Positions 1 to 6,600 of a DNA stretch of 7,222 nt are shown here, one piece after another (position 1 is the first letter of the stretch; the number at the start of each line of letters is the position of its first letter). The stretch is from an uncultured Collinsella sp. GTDB taxonomy: Bacteria; Actinomycetota; Coriobacteriia; Coriobacteriales; Coriobacteriaceae. Location of the stretch: the NCBI GenBank assembly GCA_900554135.1, contig USFU01000085.1, positions 1 through 7,222 on the forward strand, given 5' to 3'. Position numbers and translations under genes: made by a program. The notes under the pieces are model-generated. The model saw nothing but the letters and a program-made list of their open reading frames with translations, did no database searches and had not been told where the DNA came from.

Positions 1-1728
1 ATTGCCGAGTTCTTCGTCATCACGTTTAAATCCATGCCCATCCAGCCGGGCGACCTTTCGGCCATCTCCACCGCCGCCGCAGTCGCCGGCAACGGCTACA
101 CCTTCTCAATCTCGCTGTTCTGCGTGCTGTCGATGGGCTTTACCGCCATCGGCATGCTGCTGTGCGAGTACGCCGGCCTGGTGGCGCCGCATCGCCAGAA
201 GGGCGCCGCCAACGCCAAGCGCATGCTGCTCACCAACCTGCTCGTGGCCGTGCTGTGCCTGGGCGGCGTGACCGCACACGTCACGCTCATCGACTACTAC
301 AACACCCTCGGCATCACCGTCTACACCTGGCGCCCGCTCGAGAGCTACTGGCGCGAGGGCTACCTGCCCGCCTTTATTAGCGCAGCGCAGTCCATCAAGC
401 CGCCCAAACCCGCCGACTACTCTGTCGACGACGCCAAGGCCACGCTCAAAAAGTACGCCAAGGCCTACGACAAGTCCGATGCCGCCAAGAGTGACGAGCG
501 CGCCGCCGCAAAGGAGCAGTTCGATAGCGAGAAGCCCACGGTCATCGCCATCATGAACGAAACCTTCTCGGACCTGTCGATCTACCAGAACATGCGCGCC
601 GGCTACGAGGGCCCGCAGTACTTTAAGAGCCTGTCCAACTGCCTCAGCCGCGGCAAGCTTTACGTGAGCGCCTATGGTGGCGGCACCGCCAATACCGAGT
701 TTGAGTTCCTGACCGGCAACTCCATGACCAACCTGGGCTCGGGCGTGTACCCGTACACCATCTACAACATGGAGACGACCGAGAATCTGGCCGAGCAGTT
801 CAAGTCGCTCGGCTACGCCACCACGGCCATGCACCCCAACCACGCGACCAACTGGAACCGCGAGAATGTGTACAAGGACTTTGGCTTTGACCAGTTCCTG
901 TCCATCAACGACTTCCAGGGTGCCGATACCCTGCGTGGCATGGTGACCGACCAGGCTACCTACGACAAGATTCTTGAGCTGCTCGACCAGAACGCCGATC
1001 CGCAGTTCATCTTCGACGTGACCATGCAGAACCACTCGGGCTACGACACGGGCCTGGTGCCGCTCGACAAGCAGGTACACCTGAACATCGACACGACCGA
1101 TCTGGACGCCAAGACCGTCGAGGATGGCACGCTGTCCGATGTCGACGAGTATGTCTCGTGCATCGAGCAGTCCGACCAGGCACTGCACTACTTCCTCAAT
1201 GCTCTGAGCAAGCTCGACCGCAAGGTTGTCGTGGTGTTCTGGGGCGATCACCAGCCGTTCTTCCCGTCCAAGTTCAACGATAAGTGGTTTACCGGCGAGG
1301 ACGACGCCACCCACCAGGAGCGCTTGTGGCAGACCGACTACATCATTTGGGCTAACTACGACGTTGCCGGCTGCGACCAGACGAGTGAGGTCGACGACCT
1401 GTCCACCAACTACCTGTCCACCCAGCTGATGCAGCTGATCGGCGCACCGCTGACCGACTACCAGAAGGCGCACATGACGCTGCGCGAGTCGCTGCCCGCC
1501 ATCAACTCCGTGGGCTACGAGGACGCCAGCTTGCGCTGGGCGCTCTCCTCCAACGTCACCGGTGATGACGCCGCCGCAGCAGCCGCCACCAAGGCGCGCG
1601 AGGATTACGCCAAGATGCAGTACTACGAGATGTTCCGCGACGGCAAGAACGTCTATACGGAGCACTTCCAGACCGAGGCCAACGAGACCGACCCCAACCT
1701 GGCGCCGGGCACGACCAAGATCAAGTAA
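1..1728 (+). CDS. LTA synthase-like phosphoglycerol transferase (sulfatase fold), 5' partial
   Basis: The frame is open from base 1, so the true start lies upstream; the ATG at 34 is internal. 575 residues are visible. Residues about 28-55 and 72-95 are hydrophobic and look like the last membrane segments; the rest would be an extracytoplasmic alkaline-phosphatase/sulfatase-type domain. Motifs match the LtaS/phosphoglycerol transferase family in order: NETFSDL with metal-ligand Glu187, GGGTANTEF with the likely catalytic Thr229, MQNHSGY with His345, and FWGDHQPFF with Asp416-His417. In the family these bind a metal (Mn2+ in LtaS), and the Thr takes the glycerol-phosphate intermediate from phosphatidylglycerol to build or decorate a surface polymer. 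The exact polymer cannot be read here. An Ala-rich stretch lies near the C-terminus (bases 1569-1590). No same-strand partner follows; a terminator-like hairpin lies about 85 bases downstream. The family call is solid; the substrate is inferred. Confidence 0.9.
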   Translation: MAEFFVITFKSMPIQPGDLSAISTAAAVAGNGYTFSISLFCVLSMGFTAIGMLLCEYAGLVAPHRQKGAANAKRMLLTNLLVAVLCLGGVTAHVTLIDYYNTLGITVYTWRPLESYWREGYLPAFISAAQSIKPPKPADYSVDDAKATLKKYAKAYDKSDAAKSDERAAAKEQFDSEKPTVIAIMNETFSDLSIYQNMRAGYEGPQYFKSLSNCLSRGKLYVSAYGGGTANTEFEFLTGNSMTNLGSGVYPYTIYNMETTENLAEQFKSLGYATTAMHPNHATNWNRENVYKDFGFDQFLSINDFQGADTLRGMVTDQATYDKILELLDQNADPQFIFDVTMQNHSGYDTGLVPLDKQVHLNIDTTDLDAKTVEDGTLSDVDEYVSCIEQSDQALHYFLNALSKLDRKVVVVFWGDHQPFFPSKFNDKWFTGEDDATHQERLWQTDYIIWANYDVAGCDQTSEVDDLSTNYLSTQLMQLIGAPLTDYQKAHMTLRESLPAINSVGYEDASLRWALSSNVTGDDAAAAAATKAREDYAKMQYYEMFRDGKNVYTEHFQTEANETDPNLAPGTTKIK

Positions 1729-1755
1729 CGACTAGCTGCGAGTTCATAACTGAAA

Positions 1756-1885
1756 CGTCTGTCCGGGCGGAGGCATATAAGGTTCCCTGCTCGGACAGTC
1801 CTGCGCAAGACGGAGGCCACATTAAGTGGCCTCCTTTGCGTGCGGAACTCGAGATGAACCTTATATGCCTCCGCCTGGACAGACG
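1756..1885. repeat. 30-bp inverted repeat enclosing a terminator hairpin
   Basis: The left arm 1756-1785 and right arm 1856-1885 are reverse complements over 30 bases with one mismatch; both carry GGCGGAGGCATATAAGG in one orientation or the other. The 70-base interior contains the hairpin at 1812-1834. A competing small pairing exists: CTGTCCG in the left arm (1759-1765) can pair with CGGACAG at 1792-1798. No target-site duplication is visible at the outer edges (GAAA on the left, CCCT on the right), so a MITE is possible but not supported. A large RNA stem is the other reading. Confidence 0.75.
1812..1837 (+). terminator. Rho-independent terminator-like hairpin
   Basis: A perfect 9-bp stem, GGAGGCCAC / GTGGCCTCC, with a 5-base loop ATTAA is followed by a short TTTG. 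It lies about 85 bases after the stop of the LTA-synthase-like gene and is the best candidate for its terminator. The U-tract is weak. Confidence 0.6.
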
Positions 1886-1939
1886 CCCTGATGTTGGGGC
1901 GTGGCTTGTCTTGGGTGTATCGCCGAACATATATAAGTT

Positions 1940-1969
1940 GAAGGCCACGTTATGTGGCCTTCTTTGTTT
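1940..1969 (+). terminator. Second, related terminator-like hairpin
   Basis: A perfect 9-bp stem, GAAGGCCAC / GTGGCCTTC (1940-1948 and 1954-1962), with a 5-base loop is followed by TTTGTTTG. It resembles the hairpin at 1812 in stem, loop and flanks: both have a CATATA-AAG-like element upstream and a GCGGAA element downstream. It looks like a diverged duplicate. No gene lies between the two. Confidence 0.6.
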
Positions 1970-1999
1970 GCGGAAATTGCGACCCAGAATTCATGTCTG

Positions 2000-2341
2000 G
2001 AATGGGATACGATTTCCGGTTGTTAGCCCGTCGGGAAAGCGTGTCCCGCTTTGAGGGCTGATTCTGGGACGCGGTTTCCACTAGATGCCTCAACAGGAAA
2101 CTGCGTCCCGCTCTTGAGACAAATTCTGGGATGGATTTTCCGCTGATGGTTCATCGGGAAAGTGCATCCCGGTTTGAGCCTAGATTCTGGGACAGGCTTT
2201 CCGGTTGAGACCTCGACCGGAAACTGCATCCCATTCTGCGACCTGATTCTGGGACAGACTTTCCGTCAGAGGCCTCAACGGGAAACCACATCCCATTCCA
2301 AAGGCAAATTCCGGGACGCATTTTCCGCAGAAGCCCTCAAC
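2000..2341. repeat. Tandem array of palindromic ~62-bp units (about 5.5 copies)
   Basis: The anchor GGGA recurs at 2004, 2066, 2128, 2189, 2251 and 2313, spacings of 62, 62, 61, 62 and 62. Each unit reads ATTCTGGGA(C/T), then TTTCC, a loop often containing CCTCAAC, GGAAA, then (G/C)(A/G)TCCC, and a spacer often containing TTGAG. The two halves of a unit are inverted repeats; the best is unit 2, 2066-2079 against 2096-2109, 13 of 14 pairs. Loop CTCAA and spacer TTGAG in unit 2 are also complementary. A reversed half-motif (GACCCAGAATTC, 1981-1992) precedes the array. The last unit breaks off at about 2341, where the TetR-like remnant begins. The unit length is not a multiple of three and no convincing gene is present. 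Function unknown. Confidence 0.9.
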
Positions 2342-2449
2342 CTAGTTGTAGATGCAGCCGACCGACATGCCGCATGCCGCAGCAACCGAGCGAATAATGA
2401 CGCTAGCCCAACCGTTTTCCTGGATGAGCTTGAGGCGCAGTCGCCTGTC
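2342..2449 (-). pseudogene. TetR-family regulator remnant (HTH only)
   Basis: Read on the minus strand from 2449 to the TAG at 2342-2344, this gives about 35 residues: a charged helix (DRRLRLKLIQENGW), then a helix-turn-helix-like segment, VAAACGMSVGCIYN. This matches the usual TetR N-terminal pattern, where the HTH ends in a GVSxGTxYxHF-type motif; here the frame stops directly after YN. No start codon is seen at the 5' end, which runs into the terminator at 2451-2480, and the remaining ~150 residues of a normal TetR protein are absent, replaced by the 62-bp array. It is a both-ends-truncated relic. The match is by eye over a short stretch, so a chance resemblance cannot be excluded. Confidence 0.5.
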
Positions 2450-2450
2450 A

Positions 2451-2480
2451 AGAAAAAAGCCTCGAGAATTTCGAGGCTTT
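2451..2480 (-). terminator. Rho-independent terminator of the flavodoxin gene
   Basis: On the minus strand a perfect 10-bp stem, AAAGCCTCGA / TCGAGGCTTT, with a 5-base loop runs into TTTTTTCTT. It lies about 40 bases downstream of the flavodoxin stop codon and points the right way. The A/U-flanked stem could also act weakly from the other direction. Confidence 0.85.
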
Positions 2481-2521
2481 CACATTTGTATTATGGGGCG
2501 CTCGGCACCGCGAGCGGAGGG

Positions 2522-3073
2522 TTACTCGCCCAGCACGGCCTTCTTAGCCGCCATCGCCATGTTGTCCAGGTCCTCCTTGGTGGGGTGATCCTTTGCGGCA
2601 ACCCAGTTATCGAGCAGCATCTTAAAGCGGGCATTGTCGGGATCTTGCTCGAGCATTGCCTCGTAGCGCTGCTTGACCGCGGGACCCATCTTGCCCTGGC
2701 ACATGGCCCAACCCGCAAGCTCGGCGTCATCGGCCAAATTGGAGGTCACGCGATCGATAATCTGCTGGTAGTAGCTCTGATCGGCGCCAAAGCCACAGGT
2801 GCCAAACAGGAAGACGCGCTTGCCGTGCAAGGCAGAGAGCAACGCCGCGACCGAAGGCGTGCACGCGCCCTTGTCGCACCAAAAACCGACGAGCACCGTG
2901 TCGGCCGCGCAGGCACCCTGTGCCTCGCGCGCGACCTGCTCGGCATCCGCATCGTCGCTCAACGCCGCGGCGTGGACAAACTCAACGCCCGCAGCCTGCA
3001 GAGCGCGCTTGATCGCGCCCGAAACCATCCTGGTATTACCGCTCTTGCTGTTAACCACCAAAGAGCATGTCAT
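2522..3073 (-). CDS. Flavodoxin-family protein (Flavodoxin_3/BilS-like)
   Basis: 183 residues. The N-terminus, a beta-strand followed by SKSGNTR (from residue 8), is the FMN phosphate-binding loop of flavodoxins. The middle segment, GFWCDKGACTPSV...GKRVFLFGTCGFG, matches the pattern of short flavodoxin-like proteins in which FWxDKG and FGTxG loops surround the flavin. The C-terminal ~60 residues are helical and charged. Such proteins carry electrons in the cytoplasm on bound FMN. BilS, partner of bilirubin reductase, belongs to this group, but no bilR is next door, so that role is not supported. It is Cys-rich (residues 3, in FWCDKGAC, in GTCGFG and in MCQGK). I chose ATG at 3073 because the conserved strand begins right after it; a GTG at 3109 adds 12 unlikely residues, and a GTG at 3079 lies 10 bases after GGGGGA and is an alternative. 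A single-gene unit with its own promoter and terminator. Confidence 0.85.
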   Translation of the reverse strand: MTCSLVVNSKSGNTRMVSGAIKRALQAAGVEFVHAAALSDDADAEQVAREAQGACAADTVLVGFWCDKGACTPSVAALLSALHGKRVFLFGTCGFGADQSYYQQIIDRVTSNLADDAELAGWAMCQGKMGPAVKQRYEAMLEQDPDNARFKMLLDNWVAAKDHPTKEDLDNMAMAAKKAVLGE

Positions 3074-3131
3074 AGTCACGTTGCTCGTTTCCCCCAAAAC
3101 TAAAGCCACTAATGCAATTTATTAGATGAAT

Positions 3132-3159
3132 ATCTTAGTACTAACGCGACAGATGTAAA
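3132..3159 (-). promoter_or_regulatory. Sigma70-type promoter for the flavodoxin gene
   Basis: On the minus strand TTTACA (3154-3159, five of six matches to TTGACA) and TAAGAT (3132-3137, four of six) are 16 bases apart. They would give a leader of about 50 bases before the ATG at 3073. Found by eye only. Confidence 0.45.
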
Positions 3160-3235
3160 CCACCGTCTGCCGATTGGCGACGCAAGCGACATCTTTGGAC
3201 AGATTTCGGACAGCACACACTTCGGATTGAAGCCG

Positions 3236-3373
3236 CCGCAGAGTGTTTCACAGATGGCCGGAAACCTGTTTCACAAAACACCGTCAAATTGTTTCATATG
3301 GTATCGTCAATTTGTTTCACGAAATACCGTCAAATTGTGTCACGGTTTTTCGTCAAAATGTTTTACGCGCTGG
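3236..3373. repeat. Six tandem 23-bp iterons upstream of the ATPase gene
   Basis: The core TGTTTCAC occurs at 3244, 3267, 3290 (TGTTTCAT), 3313, 3336 (TGTGTCAC) and 3359 (TGTTTTAC), always exactly 23 bases apart. Copies 3-6 (from 3282) also share CGTCAA at 3282, 3305, 3328 and 3351, so the unit is CGTCAAATTGTTTCAC plus seven variable, often A/T-rich bases. Copies 1 and 2 keep mainly the TGTTTCAC half. The array lies between the divergent flavodoxin and ATPase genes and its last copy reaches into the likely ATPase promoter. Directly repeated, evenly phased sites suggest cooperative binding of one protein: an operator for the ATPase gene or an origin/partition-type iteron array. The binding protein is not identified. 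Confidence 0.9.
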
Positions 3374-3387
3374 TAAAATGCTATAAA
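3350..3387 (+). promoter_or_regulatory. Probable promoter of the ATPase gene overlapping iteron 6
   Basis: TAAAAT (3374-3379) lies 18 bases after TCGTCA (3350-3355), a four-of-six -35 box that is part of iteron 6. A second possible -10, TATAAA, is at 3382-3387. Either choice puts the -35 region inside the last iteron, so a protein bound to the array would compete with or recruit RNA polymerase. Confidence 0.4.
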
Positions 3388-3419
3388 ACAAGATGTTTCT
3401 TTGAATGGCGGGAAGTGCT

Positions 3420-4685
3420 ATGACTAGGTATATGAGCAGATGCATCGATCGTTCAATCGAACGCGATCTTGGCATTTTTGGTGCCGTACTCATTCAGGGA
3501 CCGAAGTGGTGCGGAAAAACGACTACGGCCCAGCGATTCGCCGAATCATCGCTGTCCCTCTCCGACCCAGCCGGAGACTTTGCCGCGCTGCAACTTGCCA
3601 GGATCGACCCGGCTCAAGCGATAGTCGGCGCAACGCCGAGACTCATCGATGAGTGGCAGGAAGAGCCGAAACTGTGGGACGCAATACGTTTCGAATGCGA
3701 TCGTAGGACCGGTGAACCAGGACAGTTTTTGCTTACGGGGTCAGCAACACCAAATGATGCCGACCAACCGATGCACAGCGGCATCGGGCGGATATCACGC
3801 TTGCGCATGGAGACAATGAGTCTGGCCGAACTCGGGGTTTCCTCGGGAGCGGTCTCGCTCGAATCGCTGCTAAACGAATGCCCCATCAAAGCGGCACTTG
3901 GATCCATCAACGGCATCGCCGGTATCGCCGATTTGCTATGTCGTGGCGGTTGGCCTCAGGCGGTTGGCAAGACGACCGCCGATGCAATGCGAATATCCGC
4001 TGCCTACATCGACGGTGTCTGCGAATCGGATGTTTCGAAGGTTGACGGCGTGAAGCGTGACCCGGAGAAAGTCAGGGCTCTTCTATCTTCGCTTGCGCGC
4101 AACGAATCCACTCTTGCCGGCGAAAAATCTCTTGAAAAAGATCTCGGCGGTGATGTATCGAGGAGTACGCTGCGGCGCTATACGGATGCCTTGCGCAGAA
4201 TACACATCATCGACGATATCCCGGCTTGGCATCCGGCACTCAGGTCGCCGGTGAAGCTGCGGCAGAGCGCGAAAAGGCACCTCGCCGACCCTTCGCTTGC
4301 CGTTGCGCTGCTCGGAGCAAATCCGGAGTCATTGGCATCCGACCCGAAGACGCTGGGGCTGCTCTTCGAATCCCTCGTCCTGCACGATCTTAAGGTCTAT
4401 GCAGCCGCAAATGACTCGTCGGTGTCCCACTACCACGACGCCGACGATCTCGAGGTCGACGCCGTTATACATAGGCGCGATGGCACTTGGATTGCCGTGG
4501 AAGTAAAACTCGGAAGCCCGCAGATCCCCGAGGCATCTGCAAACCTACTTCGGCTCGAGCGAAAGCTAGTCGAACGCGGCGAGAGGCCTCCCGCGGCCAA
4601 GCTCATCGTCATCGGGTTCGGCATGCCGGTCCATATGACGCCCGAGGGCATCATCGTTGCCCCCGTTGACACGCTCGCGCCCTAG
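3420..4685 (+). CDS. AAA ATPase with DUF4143-type C-terminal domain
   Basis: 421 residues from ATG 3420, chosen because GGGAAG lies a few bases upstream; the ATG at 3405 has no ribosome-binding site. The N-terminal AAA_14-type domain has Walker A GPKWCGKTT (residues 27-35), Walker B RLIDEWQ (74-80) and a sensor-like FLLTGSA (103-109). The C-terminal third fits DUF4143, ending in a PD-(D/E)xK-like pattern: the acidic DDLEVD, then IAVEVKLG. Family members are widespread, often single-gene and horizontally mobile in gut bacteria; their biological role is poorly known and a nuclease activity is unproven. Codons are less G/C-biased than in the flanking genes (more CGA, TCG and GAA), fitting later acquisition. 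The upstream region holds the 23-bp iterons. It ends 28 bases from the convergent ABC exporter gene with no visible terminator between. Confidence 0.9.
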   Translation: MTRYMSRCIDRSIERDLGIFGAVLIQGPKWCGKTTTAQRFAESSLSLSDPAGDFAALQLARIDPAQAIVGATPRLIDEWQEEPKLWDAIRFECDRRTGEPGQFLLTGSATPNDADQPMHSGIGRISRLRMETMSLAELGVSSGAVSLESLLNECPIKAALGSINGIAGIADLLCRGGWPQAVGKTTADAMRISAAYIDGVCESDVSKVDGVKRDPEKVRALLSSLARNESTLAGEKSLEKDLGGDVSRSTLRRYTDALRRIHIIDDIPAWHPALRSPVKLRQSAKRHLADPSLAVALLGANPESLASDPKTLGLLFESLVLHDLKVYAAANDSSVSHYHDADDLEVDAVIHRRDGTWIAVEVKLGSPQIPEASANLLRLERKLVERGERPPAAKLIVIGFGMPVHMTPEGIIVAPVDTLAP

Positions 4686-4713
4686 CGCTGCGTTACATGT
4701 CCCACGCACCTGC

Positions 4714-6480
4714 TTACTGGGCGAATTGACTGCGGTAGAGCTCGGCGTAAAAGCCGCCTGCCGCGAGCAGTTCATCGTGTGTGCCGCGCTCGATAATCTC
4801 GCCATCGCGCATTACTAGGATGCAATCGGCGTTGCGAATCGTCGACAGGCGGTGTGCCACGACAAAGCTCGTGCGGCCAGCCATGAGCTCGTCGAATGCC
4901 GCCTGCACCTGCAGCTCGGTACGCGTATCGATGCTCGACGTTGCCTCGTCCAGCAGCAGAATCGCCGGATCGGTGAGCATGACGCGCGCGATGCACAGCA
5001 GCTGTTTTTGACCCTGGCTAAACGTGCCGCCGTCCTCGCCGATCACCGTATCGTAGCCGCCTGGCAGCTGCACGATAAACTTATGCGCATGAGCACGCTT
5101 GGCAGCTTCGATAACCTGCTCGCGCGTGGCTCCCGGGCAACCGTAAGCAATGTTGTCCGCCACCGTGCCCTCGAACAGCCAGGTGTCCTGCAGCACCATG
5201 CCAAAGGCGCGGCGCAGGCTCGCACGCGTGTAGTCACGCGAGGAGCGACCATCGACCGCGATGCGCCCAGCATCGATATCGTAAAAGCGCAGCAGCAGGT
5301 TGATGAGCGTCGTCTTGCCACAGCCCGTGGGGCCGACGAGGGCATAGCGCATACCGGGCTTGGCATCGATGCAGATATCCTGCAGCAGTTTGCGGTCGGG
5401 CACATAACTAAAGTCCACATGCTCAAACGAAACCTCGCCCTTCGGGGCAGTGAGCTCAATGGCATCCACAGCGTCGGGCTCCTGCTCGCGCGCATCGAGC
5501 AGCGCAAACATGCGGCGCGCCGAAGCGTACGCGGTCTGGATCTGCGTGATGACGTTCGTGACCTCGTTGAACGGCTTGGTGTACTGGTTGGCGTAGGAGA
5601 GGAAGCTCGACAGCCCGCCGATGGTCAGGCGGCCGTTGACGGCAGCCAGCGCGCCCGCAAAGCCGACCGCCGCGTACACCAGCGAATTGACGAAGCGCGT
5701 GCAGGGGTTGGTCAGGGAGGAGAAGAACGTCGCCTTGAGCGAGCAGTCGCGCAGGCGCTCGTTCACCTCGTCGAACGCGGCAAGGGTCTGCGCCTCGTGG
5801 CCGAAGGCCTGAACGAGCTTCTGCTCGCCGATGGCCTCGTCGATGAGCGCGGTCTGCTCGCCGCGCGTCACGGATTGCAGGCGGAACATCGCATACGTCC
5901 GCTTGGCGATGAAGTTGGCGACCAGCAGCGAGAGCGGCGTGATGAGCACGACCAGCAGCGTGATCGGCGCGCTTAACGTCAGCATGAAGCCCAGTGTGCC
6001 CAGAATCGTCATCACGCCGGAAAAGAGCTGGGTGAAGCCCATCAGCAGGCCGTCCGCGAACGTGTCCACATCGGCGATCATGCGGCTGACGGTGTCGCCG
6101 GTCGGATGCGCGTCGAGGTAGGAAAGCGGAAGGTTCTGGATGTGCGCGAAGGCGTCGCGGCGGATGTCGCGCACGGTGTCGTAGGTGATGCGGTTATGCA
6201 GCGCGTTCATCAGCCACTGCGCCGCCGCCGTGACGACGATGCAGACGGCGATGGTCAGCAGAATCGGCTTCAGCGCGGCGAAATCCACCGCGTTCGGGCC
6301 GACGATGCAATCCACCGCGCGGCCGACGAGAATCGGCACATACAGCGTCAGCGCGACGCTGATCAGGCACAGCGCCAGCGAGAGCACGACCAGCGAGACG
6401 TGCGGGCCGATGTAGCGGAGCACGCGGCGCATGACCGCGCCCTGCGAGGCGATGGAGGGCTTTTTCTTGTCGTTGGCCAT
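4714..6480 (-). CDS. ABC exporter half-transporter (TMD-NBD fusion)
   Basis: 588 residues, normal for a type-I exporter half. The membrane domain has hydrophobic segments at about 28-51, 70-91, 153-170, 173-192 and 264-282, with a sixth less clear segment near 285-310. The nucleotide-binding domain has Walker A GPTGCGKTT (383-391), Q-loop Gln431, signature FSQGQ (487-491), Walker B ILLLDE with catalytic Glu512, and H-loop His543. The SQGQ form of the signature is common in heterodimeric multidrug/lipid-type exporters. Start ATG 6480 follows AAGGAGGG at 7 bases and directly abuts the stop codon of an upstream ABC gene whose tail is still present, so the two subunits would be translationally coupled. 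Substrate unknown. Pro and Ala codon choice changes within the gene: 9 of 11 Pro codons are CCG up to residue 303, but only 2 of 8 after it. Confidence 0.95.
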   Translation of the reverse strand: MANDKKKPSIASQGAVMRRVLRYIGPHVSLVVLSLALCLISVALTLYVPILVGRAVDCIVGPNAVDFAALKPILLTIAVCIVVTAAAQWLMNALHNRITYDTVRDIRRDAFAHIQNLPLSYLDAHPTGDTVSRMIADVDTFADGLLMGFTQLFSGVMTILGTLGFMLTLSAPITLLVVLITPLSLLVANFIAKRTYAMFRLQSVTRGEQTALIDEAIGEQKLVQAFGHEAQTLAAFDEVNERLRDCSLKATFFSSLTNPCTRFVNSLVYAAVGFAGALAAVNGRLTIGGLSSFLSYANQYTKPFNEVTNVITQIQTAYASARRMFALLDAREQEPDAVDAIELTAPKGEVSFEHVDFSYVPDRKLLQDICIDAKPGMRYALVGPTGCGKTTLINLLLRFYDIDAGRIAVDGRSSRDYTRASLRRAFGMVLQDTWLFEGTVADNIAYGCPGATREQVIEAAKRAHAHKFIVQLPGGYDTVIGEDGGTFSQGQKQLLCIARVMLTDPAILLLDEATSSIDTRTELQVQAAFDELMAGRTSFVVAHRLSTIRNADCILVMRDGEIIERGTHDELLAAGGFYAELYRSQFAQ

Positions 6481-6600
6481 TTAATGTCCCTCCTTCTTGA
6501 ACTGGGAGGCATAGATCTCCTGATAGAACGGGCAGGCGGCGAGCAGCTCGTCGTGCGTGCCCAAGCCCGCAACGCGGCCGTCGTCCAGCACGATGCGGTT
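6481..6600 (-). other. C-terminal tail of the partner ABC half-transporter
   Basis: The last ~38 codons read RIVLDDGRVAGLGTHDELL, then YQEIYASQFKKEGH and stop. This is the segment after the H-loop of an ABC exporter NBD (compare CILVMRDGEIIERGTHDELL...YAELYRSQFAQ in the downstream subunit). Membrane domain, Walker motifs, signature and H-loop are all missing, replaced upstream by BioA/BioD sequence. In the source genome it should be a full ~580-residue subunit 1 of the exporter. Confidence 0.85.

Noticed and set aside
106..1665. Long minus-strand open frame of 519 codons
   Set aside because: It is antisense to the LTA-synthase-like gene, whose motifs are clear; its product is a low-complexity Val/Gly/Leu-rich shadow caused by high GC.
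2023..2229. Minus-strand frame with repeating FPVE...VPES motifs
   Set aside because: The motif recurs only because the 62-bp units happen to return to the same frame after 123 bases (62+61); no ribosome-binding site, and the unit length does not preserve frame generally.
2000..2341. CRISPR array
   Set aside because: The whole 62-bp unit is repeated with scattered changes; there are no unique spacers and no cas genes.
2162..3103. Plus-strand open frame of 313 codons across the repeat array and flavodoxin gene
   Set aside because: It crosses the repeat array, a terminator and the antisense of the flavodoxin gene; no recognisable protein pattern.
3236..3373. CRISPR array or riboswitch
   Set aside because: 23-bp units are contiguous without spacers, and no conserved aptamer-like fold is seen.
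4686..4713. Bidirectional terminator between the convergent ATPase and ABC genes
   Set aside because: Only 28 bases, with no stem and no T-tract.
4852..5976. Plus-strand open frame of 374 codons
   Set aside because: Antisense shadow of the ABC exporter; composition is Arg/Ala-rich without motifs.
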